A stretch of DNA of 64,000 nt from Nematostella vectensis (Eukaryota > Cnidaria > Anthozoa > Actiniaria > Edwardsiidae): positions 15,265,408 to 15,329,407 of the forward strand of contig NC_064046.1 in the NCBI RefSeq assembly GCF_932526225.1. Reading direction: 5' to 3'. Every line of letters starts with the position of its first letter. The stretch's first letter is position 1. The position numbers and the translations under genes were made by a program. The notes under the pieces are model-generated. The model was given only the letters and a program-made list of their open reading frames with translations. It ran no database searches and was not told where the DNA came from. Below are positions 47,701 through 59,800 of the stretch, one piece after another.

Positions 47701-50300
47701 ACATTCGGGAATTTGTTTTACGAGTGTAACCTCCAAAAGGTTACACAATCGATACTTTTTTTTCCGAATGTAAATTCCAATGAGTAACATTAGGAAAAAT
47801 AAAACAGTATACTCGGAAAAAAAGGTATATCAATCTATCGAGCGCTATGCTCTATGTTAGAATCTACTTAATCAAGACATCCAAGGAATCTAGTTAGTTC
47901 TTGTGTGCATAAAATATGTACAGGATCCTGAACAAAGCATGAGCACATCAAAGATGCTGAGAGTACATAAAAATGTCCCTATACCTTCTTTTTATGTCAT
48001 GACACACCAAGAACAGTAAAATTAAGTATCGATATTTAAAAAAAATAAAGAAAAAAAATAGGCTATCAGCGGGAATCGAACCCGGGTCGCTGCGTTAGTA
48101 GTCAAGTGCCCGCAACGAAAGACTAACGTGGCATTGCTGAAGGGAATTGTAATGAAAATTACTTTTAATACTATTGTTATCGTAAACTATCCCAAGCAAA
48201 GTCACCATCGGACTGGAGGTTACATTGGGGAAAAGCTTCAGGGTTACATTCGGGAATTTGTTTTACGAGTGTTTAATGCACAAGGTTACACAATCGATAC
48301 TTTTTTTCCCGAATGTAAATTCCAAAAAGTAACATTAGGAAAAATAAAACAGTATACTCGGAAAAAAAGGTATATCAACCTATCGAGCGCTATGCTCTAT
48401 GTTAGAATCTACTTAATCAAGTTATCCAAGGAATCTAGTTAGTTCTTGTGTGCATAAAATATGTACAGGATCCTGAACAAAGCATGAGCACATCAAAGAT
48501 GCTGAGAGTACATAAAAATGTCCCTATACCTTCTTTTTATGTCATGACACAACAAGAACAGTATAATTAAGTATCGATATTTAAAAAATAAAAAATAAAG
48601 AAAAAAAAATAGGCTATCAGCGGGAATCGAACCCGGGTCGCTGAGTTAGAAGTCAAGTGCCCGCAACGAAAGACTAACGTGGCATTGCTGAAGGGAATTG
48701 TAAAGAAAATTACTTTCAATACTATTGGTATCGTAAACTATCCCACGCAAAGTCACCATCGGACTGGTGGTTACATTCGGGAAAAGCTTCAGGGTTACAT
48801 TCGGGAATTGGTTTTAGGAGTGTAACCTCCAAAAGGTTACAATCAATGATTTTTTTCCGAATGTAAATTCCAAAAAGTAACATTAGGAAAAATAAAACAG
48901 TATACTCGGAAAAAAAGGTATATCAATCTATCGAGCGCTATGCTCTATGTTAGAATCTACTTAATCAAGTTATCCAAGGAATCTAGTTAGTTCGTGTGTG
49001 CATAAAATATGTACAAGATCCTGAACAAAGCATGAGCACATCAAAGATGCTGAGAGTACATAAAAATGTCCCTATACCTTCTTTTTATGTCATGACACAC
49101 CAAGAACAGTATAATTAAGTATCGATATTTAAAAAAAAAAAATAAAGAAAAAAAAATAGGCTATCAGCGAGAAGCGAAGCCGGGTCGCTGCGTTAGTAGT
49201 CAAGTGCCCGCAACGAAAGACTAACGTGGCATTGCTGAAGGGAATTGTAATGAAAATTACTTTCAATACTATTGGTATCGTAAACTTTCCCCAGCAAAGT
49301 CACCATCGGACTGGAGGTGACATTCGGGGAAAGCTTCAGGGTTACATTCGGGAATTTGTTTTACGAGTGTAACCTCCAAACGGTTACAATCGATAATTTT
49401 TTTTTTCCTAATGTAAATTCCAAAAAGTAACATTAGGAAAAATAAAACAGTATACTCGGAAAAAAAGGTATATCAATCTATCGAGCGCTATGCTCTATCT
49501 TAGAATCTACTTAATCAAGTTATCCAAGGAATCTAGTTAGTTCTTGTGTGCATAAAATATGTACAGGATCCTGAACAAAGCATGCGCACATCAAAGACGC
49601 TGAGAGTACATAAAAATGTCCCTATACCTTCTTTTTATGTCATGACACACCAAGAACAGTATTATTAAGTATCGATATTTAAAAAAAAAATTAAAGAAAA
49701 AAAATAGGCTATCTGCGGGAATCGAACCCAGGTCGCTGCGTTAGTAGTCAAGTGCCCGCAACGAAAGACTAACGTGGCATTGCTGAAGGGAATTGCAATG
49801 AAAATTACTTTTAATACTATTGGTATCGTAAACTATCCCAAGCAAAGTCACCATCGGGCTGGAGGTTACATTCGGGAAAAGCTTCAGGGTTACATTCGGG
49901 AATTTGTTTTACGAGTGTAACCTCCAAACGGTTACAATCGATAATTTTTTTTCCGAATGTAAATTCCAAAAAGTAACATTAGGAAAAATAAAACAGTATA
50001 CTCGGAAAAAAAGGTATATCAATCTATCGAGCGCTATGCTCTATCTTAGAATCTACTTAATCAAGTTATCCAAGGAATCTAGTTAGTTCTTGTGTGCATA
50101 AAATATGTACAGGATCCTGAACAAAGCATGAGCACATCAAAGATGCTGAGAGTACATCAAAATGTCCCTATACCTTCTTTTTATGTCATGACACACCAAG
50201 AACAGTATAATTAAGTATCGATATTTAAAAAAAAAATTAAGAAAAAAAAAATAGGCTATCAGCGGGAATCGAACCCGGGTCGCTGCGTTAGTAGTCAAGT
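44750..50300. repeat. Satellite array, block 2
   Basis: The same 547 bp satellite resumes after the first insertion. Landmarks lie at 45185, 45732, 46278, 46828, 47378, 47923, 48468, 49016 (AGATCC), 49566 and 50112. All monomers here are full length; none carries the 194 bp deletion. The first 78 bp repeat the satellite bases that precede the insertion (41161-41239), including the unusual AATTAAG in the A tract. Confidence 0.96.
45327..45405 (-). pseudogene. tRNA-derived segment, block 2 representative
   Basis: Same segment in a block 2 monomer: B box at 45338-45348 (GGTTCGATTCC on the minus strand), anticodon-loop-like CTACTAA at 45361-45367, T-rich tract at 45300-45324. The T stem reads CTGGG against CCCGC, four of five positions pairing if one G-U is allowed. 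It shows that the arrangement is conserved some 44 kb away from the first example. Confidence 0.72.
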
Positions 50301-50789
50301 ACAATATGAGAAAATAATATCGTCCACATATACATAAGTTTGTTTAGTACTTCATATATGACCCTATTAACCCACTATCTCCCTAATCCTAAATGAAGTA
50401 CTAACCTTGGGGTCATATATGACGTACTGTTGGGACATGGGGATATTGATGATCTTCAGCATGCAAATACTGGCTTAGAAAGGCAGCGTGAGCCAATAAC
50501 TGGTTGCCTAGGAACTACCGTAAAAGCTCTAGTAAGGTCGCGCTGCTTTTATCCCAGGTTCGGCTTGACCTCTCTATGGGTCCCCAGAAATGTCCTCATG
50601 CCATATATTTCTTGGGCCATACATCTACACACATTATTTAAGTTATTTAAAATATCCCGCTGCTCTGAGAGTATTGTGATAAAACACCTGTTTGTAATAT
50701 TTATCTGGTGTGGAATAAAGCGTTTTAAGAAAGTTTCGACTATAGTATATTTAATGCCTTGGCCCGTTACAACTGGGGGAAGCGGTAGT

Positions 50790-51046
50790 GGAAATGCCGT
50801 GATTCTAAAGTGTACTGGGAAATGCCGTATTTCTTAGATGTTCTTCGAAATGCCATGTTCTAAGGTGTACTGGGGGAAATGCCGTGTTTCTTAGATGTCC
50901 TTGGAAATACCGTGTTTCTTAGATGTTCTTGGAAATGCCGTGTTTCTTAGATGTTTTTGGAAATGCCGTGTCCCTAAGACGTACTGGGAAATGCCGTGTT
51001 TCTATGGTGTACTGGGAAATGCCGTGTTTCTAGATGTTACGGGAGC
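50790..51046. repeat. Minisatellite, insertion copy 2
   Basis: Copy of the minisatellite at 41729-41985 at offset 9,061, with the same number of units. Confidence 0.82.
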
Positions 51047-51246
51047 ATTTTCACTGTTTTTTTTTCTTAGCCGTTTTATAGTGCAACTAAAAGCGATGTA
51101 TAGCAATATCATCCTCATTTGAAGGAGTAGAGAGTAGAGAAGGCTGTTGTCATCGAGATAGGCGTGCAGAAAATCATGCACATGCCGCTCAATATTTGGT
51201 AAAAATTTTGAAAAGCCATATAAAAAACTCATTTTTCATATATTAC

Positions 51247-51751
51247 ATGTAATTCTTTCAGTTCTTCTATAGCAATATGGAATAAAGTACAAATCTAAGT
51301 ATCGAGAATAGCATAGCATATTATAGTTAAAGAGGGCAAATAAAGGTAAATGAGGGCTACGTGTAGGCACAGGTATGGGTGTACTTATAGATGCAATTCT
51401 TTCAATCATTCTATAGCAATCTGGCATGAAGTACATATCTGAGCATCGAGCATAGCATATCATAGCTAAAGAGGGCAAATGGAGGTAAAGAAAGGCTACG
51501 TGTAGGAACAGGTATGGGTGTACTTATAGATTCAATTCTTTCAGTCATTCTATAGCAATCTGGCATTAAGTACATACCTAAGCATCGAGCATAGCATATC
51601 ATAGCTAAAGAGGGCAGATAAAGGTAAATGAAGGCTACGTGTAGGCACAAGTACGGGTGTACTTATAGATGCAATTCTTCCAGTCTTTCTATGTCAATCT
51701 GACATGAAGTTCACATCTAGGCATCGAGCATAGCATGTCATAGCTAAAGAG
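51247..51751. repeat. 139 bp array 1, insertion copy 2
   Basis: Copy of 42186-42690, same four units. Confidence 0.85.
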
Positions 51752-52021
51752 GTGGAAGGTGTGTTGAAGATAACCCCTATTTATAATCATGGGTTGGACT
51801 GTATTGTCTTTTAGTTTTATGCACAGGCAGCCACACTTGATAAAGATTAGAAATAAACTCATGCCATGTATAATATTTTATATAAATAAGCAATGTTTCC
51901 ATCCTGTTCCTCGCTCAGTGTATTGGCCCTGACCTTCAGGCTATGCCTTGAAATCTCTAATCGTCACTTTTCAAACTCATTAATTATTCATGCATGCATT
52001 AGCCAATGAGTGGAGAGGATA

Positions 52022-52156
52022 TGGGTCACATGCATGGGTCTTGATACCCAATGAAAACCCGGATGAACATCACTAATGATTTGGATATGTGATCCAACCC
52101 ACTTGTGAAGTTCATCTGGGTTCCCATTGGATATCAAGATCCATACATGTAACCCA
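52022..52156. repeat. Imperfect inverted repeat, insertion copy 2
   Basis: Copy of the inverted repeat at 42961-43095, with no arm differences that I noticed. Confidence 0.68.
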
Positions 52157-52803
52157 AATAGAACAATAACATCAATGACAATTTTATTTATCTTAATTTT
52201 AAACACACAATTGGTCAATTGGTTAAATCAAGGAAACCAAATCAAGCCTAGAAAACAGCAGGTAGTCATACCTTTTTTCGTTCACAATTATGGTAACATC
52301 ACAATTTGAACATGAATGATGCAGAGTGTAAAATTGAACTTAAGCCTTTGTCTACTTTATTACACTCCGACTCTAAACTCTAAATATTGACCGTTTCTTC
52401 CTTCTCAGAAACTTTACTTTCTGGCCTTAAAAGATTGGAAACTTTGCTAACCTGTACTCCTGTACATTTTAGACTTTGGGATGCTGGCTTTAACCAATGT
52501 CTTTTCGTCCTCTCCGCACTTGGGAGAACGAAAACGGTTGGCTGCTAAACCTTCGGCCATAGCTCAAGCTTCTCTGGCCGAATGAATGATCTTGCGTCGC
52601 ATAACAAATAACAAAATGTACTTATTGTATTTCCTTTGAGAAAAAGCAGGTTGTGATTGGACACAAACTTCTCGCCATTGTTTGGTCAATAGTTTGAAAA
52701 GCACTTTTGCGTTCCGTTCATGCCGCCTTTTACAATTTGTGCAAAATTGCGATTACATCGTGACTTTATTCGGTAAAAACTTTGAAAAGCCATATAAAAA
52801 ACT

Positions 52804-52924
52804 TGTGCTTCGTGTTTCATCAGGGATTCCAAACACCCTCGACACGATAAAAGCACTCGGCCGCAGACGGCCTCGTCCTTTCATCTCTCTCGGTGTTTGG
52901 AATCCCCAATGAAACACTCGCACT
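52804..52924. mobile_element. Foldback element, insertion copy 2
   Basis: Copy of the foldback at 43743-43863. The empty-site counterpart is also copied (51222-51244), so the foldback inserted before the 9 kb duplication. Confidence 0.72.
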
Positions 52925-52935
52925 CGTTTTTCATA

Positions 52936-53451
52936 TATTACATGTAATTCTTTCAGTTCTTCTATAGCAATATGGAATCAAGTACAAATCTAAGTATCGA
53001 GAATAGCATAGCATATTATAGTTAAAGAGGGCAAATGAAGGTGAATGAGGGCTAAGTGTAGGCACTGGTACGGGTGTACTTATAGATGCTATTCTTTCAG
53101 TTCTTCTATAGCCATCTGGCATGAAGAACACACCTAAGCATCGAGCATAGCATATCATAGCTAAAGAGGGCAAATGAAGGTAAATGAGGGCTACGTGTAG
53201 GCACAAGTATGGGTGTACTTATAGATGCAATTCTTTCAGTCATTCTATAGCAATCTGGCATGAAGTACATACCTAAGCATCGAGCATAGCATATCATAGC
53301 TAAAGAGGGCAAATGGAGGTAAAGAAGGGCTACGTGTAGGAACAGGTATGGGTGTACTTATAGATGCAATGCTTCCAGTCTTTCAATGTCAATCTGACAT
53401 GAAGTACACATCTAGGCATCGAGCATAGCATATCATAGCAAAAGAGGTGGA
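52936..53451. repeat. 139 bp array 2, insertion copy 2
   Basis: Copy of 43875-44390, same four units. Confidence 0.85.
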
Positions 53452-53626
53452 TGTTCTTGGAAATGCCGTGTTTCTTAGATGTTTTTGGAAATGCAGTGTT
53501 CCTAAGATGTACTGGGAAATGCCGTGTTTCTTGGATGTTCTAGGAAATGCCGTGTTTTTACAGTAGGATTTTCTTGGAAATACCGTGTTTCTATGGTGTA
53601 CTGGGAAATGCCGTGTTTATAGATGT
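53452..53626. repeat. Second minisatellite, insertion copy 2
   Basis: Copy of 44391-44565, about six units. Confidence 0.8.
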
Positions 53627-53810
53627 TACGGGAGCATCTTCACTGTTTTTTTTTCTTAGACGTTTTATAGTGCAACTGAAAGCGATGTATAGCAATATCA
53701 TCCTCATTTAGAGGAGTAGAGAGTAGAGAAGGCTGTTGTCATTGAGGCGTGCAGAGAATCATGCACATGCCGCTCAATATTTAATAAAAACTTTGAAAAG
53801 CCATATACAT

Positions 53811-56800
53811 TATTTAAAAAAAAAATTAAGAAAAAAAAATAGGCTATCAGCGGGAATCGAACCCGGGTCGCTGCGTTAGTAGTCAAGTGCCCGCAACGAA
53901 AGGCTACAAGGCATTGCTGAAGGGAATTTTAATGAAAATTACTTTTAATACTATTGGTATCGTAAACTATCCCAAGCAAAGTCACCATCGGACTAGAGGT
54001 TACATTCGGGAAAAGCTTCAGGGTTACATTCGGGAATTTGTTTTACGAGTGTAACCTCCAAAAGGTTACAATCGATAACTTTTTTTCCGAATGTAAATTC
54101 CAAAAAGTAACATTAGGAAAAATAAAACAGTATACTCGGAAAAAAAGGTATATCAATCTATCGAGCGCTATGCTCTATGTTAGAATCTACTTAATCAAGT
54201 TATCCAAGGAATCTAGTTAGTTCTTGTGTGCATAAAATATGTACAGGATCCTGAACAAAGCATGAGCACATCAAAGATGCTGAGAGTACATAAAAATGTC
54301 CCTATACCTTCTTTTTATGTCATGACACACCAAGAACAGTATAATTAAGTATCGATATTTAAAAAAAAAAATAAAGAAAAAAAAAATATGCTATCAGCGG
54401 GAATCGAACCCAGGTCGCTGCGTTAGTAGTCAAGTGCCCGCAACGAAAGACTAACGTGGCATTGCTGAAGGGAATTGTAATGAAAATTACTTTTAATACT
54501 ATTGGTATCGTAAATTATCCCAAGCAAAGTCACCATCGGACTGGAGGTTACATTCGGGAAAAGCTTCAGGGTTACATTCGGGAATTTGTTTTACGAGTGT
54601 AACCTCCAAAAGGTTACAATCGATAATTTTTTATCCGAATGTAAATTCCAAAAAGTAACATTAGGAAAAATAAAACAGTATACTCGGAAAAAAAGGTATA
54701 TCAATCTATCGAGCGCTATGCTCTATCTTAGAATCTACTTAATCAAGTTATTCAAGGAATCTAGTTAGTTCTTGTGTGCATAAAATATGTACAGGATCCT
54801 GAACAAAGCATGAGCACATCAAAGATGCTGAGAGTACATAAAAATGTCAGTATACCTTCTTTTTATGTCATGACACACCAAGAACAGTATAATTAAGTAT
54901 CGATATTAAAAAAAAAATTAAAGAAAAAAAAATAGGCTATCAGAGGGAATCGAACCAGGGTCGCTGCGTTAGTAGTCAAGTGCCCGCAACGAAAGACTAA
55001 CGTGGCATTGCTGAAAGGAATTGTAATGAAAATTACTTTTAATACTATTGGTATCGTAAACTATCCCAAGCAAAGTCACCATCGGACTGGAGGTTACATT
55101 CGGGAAAAGCTTCAGGGTTACATTCGGGAATTTGTTTTACGAGTGTAACCTCCAAAAGGTTACAATCGATAATTTTTTTTCCGAATGTAAATTCCAAAAA
55201 GTAACATTAGGAAAAATAAAACAGTATACTCGGAAAAAAAGGTATATCAATCTATCGAGCGCTATGCTCTATGTTAAAATCTACTTAATCAAGTTATTCA
55301 AGGAATCTAGTTAGTTCTTGTGTGCATAAAATATGTACAGGATCCTGAACAAAGCATGAGCACATCAAAGATGCTGAGAGTACATAAAAATGTCAGTATA
55401 CCTTCTTTTTATGTCATGACACACCAAGAACAGTATAATTAAGTATCGATATTAAAAAAAAAAAAATAAAGAAAAAAAAATAGGCTATCAGCGGGAATCG
55501 AACCCGGGTAGCTGCGTTAGTAGTCAAGTGCCCGCAACGAAAGACTAACGTGGCATTGCTGAAGGGAATTGTAATGAAAATTACTTTTAATACTATTGGT
55601 ATCGTGAACTATCCCAAGCAAAGTCACCATCGGACTGGAGGTTACATTCGGGAAAAGCTTCAGGGTTACATTCGGGAATTTGTTTTACGAGTGTAACCTC
55701 CAAAAAGTTACAATAGATAATTTTTTTTACGAATGTAAATTCCAAAAAGTAACATTAGGAAGAATAAAACAGTATACTCGGAAAAAAAAGGTATATCAAC
55801 CTATCGAGCGCTATGCTCTATGTTAGAATCTACTTAATCAAGTTATCCAAGGAATCTAGTTAGTTCTTGTGTGCATAAAATATGTACAGGATCCTGAACA
55901 AAGCATGAGCACATCAAAGATGCTGAGAGTACATAAAAATGTCCCTATACCTTCTTTTTATGTCATGACACAACAAGAACAGTATAATTAAGTATCGATA
56001 TTTAAAAAAAAAATAAAGAAAAAAAAAATAGGCTATCAGCGGGAATCGAACCCAGGTCGCTGCGTTAGTAGTCAAGTGCCCGCAACGAAAGACTAACGTG
56101 GCATTGCTGAGGGGAATTGCAATGAAAATTACTTTTAATACTATTGGTATCGTAAACTTTCCCAAGCAAAGTCACCATCGGACTGGAGGTTACATTCGGG
56201 GAAAGCTTCAGGGTTACATTCGGGAATTTGTTTTACGAGTGTAACCTCCAAAAGGTTACAATCGATAATTTTTTTTTTCCGAATGTAAATTCCAAAAAGT
56301 AACATTAGGAAAAATAAAACAGTATACTCGGAAAAAAAGGTATATCAATCTATCGAGCTCTATGCTCTATGTTAGAATCTACTTAATCAAGACATCCAAG
56401 GAATCTAGTTAGTTCTTGTGTGCATAAAATATGTACAGGATCCTGAACAAAGCATGAGCACATCAAAGATGCTGAGAGTACATAAAAATGTCCCTATACC
56501 TTCTTTTTATGTCATGACACACCAAGAACAGTAAAATTAAGTATCGATATTTAAAAAAAATAAAGAAAAAAAATAGGCTATCAGCGGGAATCGAACCCGG
56601 GTCGCTGCGTTAGTAGTCAAGTGCCAGCAACGAAAGACTAACGTGGCATTGCTGAAGGGAATTGTAATGAAAATTACTTTCAATACTATTGGTATCGTAA
56701 ACTATCCCAAGCAAAGTCACCATCGGACTGGAGGTTACATTCGGGAAAAGCTTCAGGGTTACATTCGGGAATTTGTTTTACGAGTGTAACCTCCAAAAGG

Positions 56801-59800
56801 TTACACAATCGATACTTTTTTTTCCGAATGTAAATTCCAATGAGTAACATTAGGAAAAATAAAACAGTATACTCGGAAAAAAAGGTATATCAATCTATCG
56901 AGCGCTATGCTCTATGTTAGAATCTACTTAATCAAGACATCCAAGGAATCTAGTTAGTTCTTGTGTGCATAAAATATGTACAGGATCCTGAACAAAGCAT
57001 GAGCACATCAAAGATGCTGAGAGTACATAAAAATGTCCCTATACCTTCTTTTTATGTCATGACACACCAAGAACAGTAAAATTAAGTATCGATATTTAAA
57101 AAAAATAAAGAAAAAAAATAGGCTATCAGCGGGAATCGAACCCGGGTCGCTGCGTTAGTAGTCAAGTGCCCGCAACGAAAGACTAACGTGGCATTGCTGA
57201 AGGGAATTGTAATGAAAATTACTTTTAATACTATTGTTATCGTAAACTATCCCAAGCAAAGTCACCATCGGACTGGAGGTTACATTGGGGAAAAGCTTCA
57301 GGGTTACATTCGGGAATTTGTTTTACGAGTGTTTCATGCACAAGGTTACACAATCGATACTTTTTTTTCCGAATGTAAATTCCAAAAAGTAACATTAGGA
57401 AAAATAAAACAGTATACTCGGAAAAAAAGGTATATCAACCTATCGAGCGCTATGCTCTATGTTAGAATCTACTTAATCAAGTTATCCAAGGAATCTAGTT
57501 AGTTCTTGTGTGCATAAAATATGTACAGGATCCTGAAAAAAGCATGAGCACATCAAAGATGCTGAGAGTACATAAAAATGTCCCTATACCTTCTTTTTAT
57601 GTCATGACACAACAAGAACAGTATAATTAAGTATCGATATTTAAAAAAAAAAAAAGAAAAAAAATAGGCTATCAGCGGGAATCGAACCCAGGTCGCTGCG
57701 TTAGTAGTCAAGTGCCCGCAACGAAAGACTAACGTGGCATTGCTGAAGGGAATTGCAATGAAAATTACTTTTAATACTATTGGTATCGTAAACTTTTCCA
57801 AGCAAAGTCACCATCGGATGGAGGTTACATTCGGGGAAAGCTTCAGGGTTACATTCGGGAATTTGTTTTACGAGTGTAACCTCCAAAAGGTTACAATCGA
57901 TAATTTTTTTTCCGAATGTAAATTCCAAAAAGTAACATTAGGAAAAATAAAACAGTATACTCGGAAAAAAAGGTATATCAATCTATCGAGCGCTATGCTC
58001 TATGTTATAATCTACTTAATCAAGACATCCAAGGAATCTAGTTAGTTCTTGTGTGCATAAAATATGTACAAGATCCTGAACAAAGCATGAGCACATCAAA
58101 GATGCTGAGAGTACATAAAAATGTCCCTATACCTTCTTTTTATGTCATGACACACCAAGAACAGTATAATTAAGTATCGATATTTAAAAAAAAAAATAAA
58201 GAAAAAAAAATAGGCTATCAGCGAGAAGCGAAGCCGGGTCGCTGCGTTAGTAGTCAAGTGCCCGCAACGAAAGACTAACGTGGAATTGCTGAAGGGAATT
58301 GTAATGAAAATTACTTTCAATACTATTGGTATCGTAAACTTTCCCAAGCAAAGTCACCATCGGACTGGAGGTTACATTCGGGGAAAGCTTCAGGGTTACA
58401 TTCGGGAATTTGTTTTACGAGTGTAACCTCCAAAAGGTTACAATCGATAAATTTTTTTTCCGAATGTAAATTCCAAAAAGTAACATTAGGAAAAATAAAA
58501 CAGTATACTCGGAAAAAAAAGGTATATCAATCTATCGAGCGCTATGCTCTATGTTAGAATCTACTTAATGAAGTTATCCAAGGAATCTAGTTAGTTCTTG
58601 TGTGCATAAAATATGTACAGGATCCTGAACAAAGCATGAGCATATCAAAGATGCTGAGAGTACATAAAAATGTCCCTATACCTTCTTTTTATGTCATGAC
58701 ACACCAAGAACAGTATAACTAAGTATCGATATTAAAAAAATAAATAAAGAAACAAAAATATGCTATCAGCGGGAATCGAACCCGGGTGGCTGCGTTAGTA
58801 GTCAAGTGCCCGCAACGAAAGACTAACGTGGCATTGCTGAAGGGAATTGTAATGCAAATTACTTTTAATACTATTGGTATCGTAAACTATCCCAAGCAAA
58901 GTCACCATCGGACTGGAGGTTTCATTCGGGAAAAGCTTCAGGGTTACATTCGGGAATTTGTTTTACGAGAGTAACCTCCAAAAGGTTACAATCGATATTT
59001 GTTTTTCCGAATGTAAATTCCAAAAAGTAACATTAGGAAAAATAAAACAGTATACTCGGAAAAAAAGGTATATCAATCTATCGAGCGCTATGCTCTATAT
59101 TAGAATCTACTTAATCAAGTTATCCAAGGAATCTAGTTAGTTCTTGTGTGCATAAAATATGTACAGGATCCTGAACAAAGCATGAGCACATCAAAGATAC
59201 TGAGAGTACATAAAAATGTCCCTATACCTTCTTTTTATGTCATGACACACCAAGAACAGTATAAGTAATTATCGATATTTAAAAAATAAAAAATAAAGAA
59301 AAAAAATAGGCTATCAGCGGGAATCGAACCCGGGTCGCTGAGTTAGAAGTCAAGTGCCCGCAACGAAAGACTAACGTGGCATTGCTGAAGGGAATTGTAA
59401 AGAAAATTACTTTCAATACTATTGGTATCGTAAACTATCCCACGCAAAGTCACCATCGGACTGGTGGTTACATTCGGGAAAAGCTTCAGGGTTACATTCG
59501 GGAATTGGTTTTAGGAGTGTAACCTCCAAAAGGTTACAATCAATGATTTTTTTCCGAATGTAAATTCCAAAAAGTAACATTAGGAAAAATAAAACAGTAT
59601 ACTCGGAAAAAAAGGTATATCAATCTATCGAGCGCTATGCTCTATGTTAGAATCTACTTAATCAAGTTATCCAAGGAATCTAGTTAGTTCGTGTGTGCAT
59701 AAAATATGTACAAGATCCTGAACAAAGCATGAGCACATCAAAGATGCTGAGAGTACATAAAAATGTCCCTATACCTTCTTTTTATGTCATGACACACCAA

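Larger units (their letters stand above)
40060..48560. repeat. 9.06 kb-offset segmental duplication, copy 1
   Basis: Landmarks 40505, 41051, 45185, 45732, 46278, 46828, 47378, 47923 and 48468, plus the whole 3.5 kb insertion, recur 9,060-9,062 bp later. The left edge lies between about 39,960 and 40,100. The right edge lies near 48,560, where the monomers of the two copies cease to match. One monomer (48,600-49,130) separates the copies and resembles the one at 59,290-59,830 instead. Confidence 0.88.
50301..53810. mobile_element. 3,510 bp composite insertion, copy 2
   Basis: The same length and internal order as the first copy, at a constant offset of 9,061 bp, with the same satellite junctions. 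Only scattered differences are visible (for example near 53,781). Because flanking satellite is duplicated with it, this is a segmental copy and not a second insertion event. Confidence 0.8.
49121..57621. repeat. 9.06 kb-offset segmental duplication, copy 2
   Basis: Second copy, containing the second insertion at 50,301-53,810. Differences from copy 1 are rare: for example TTTGGTAAAA at about 44,720 reads TTTAATAAAA at about 53,781, and AGCATGAGC at 39.9-40.5 kb reads AGCATGCGC near 49,582. A few A-tract length changes are also seen. Confidence 0.87.
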
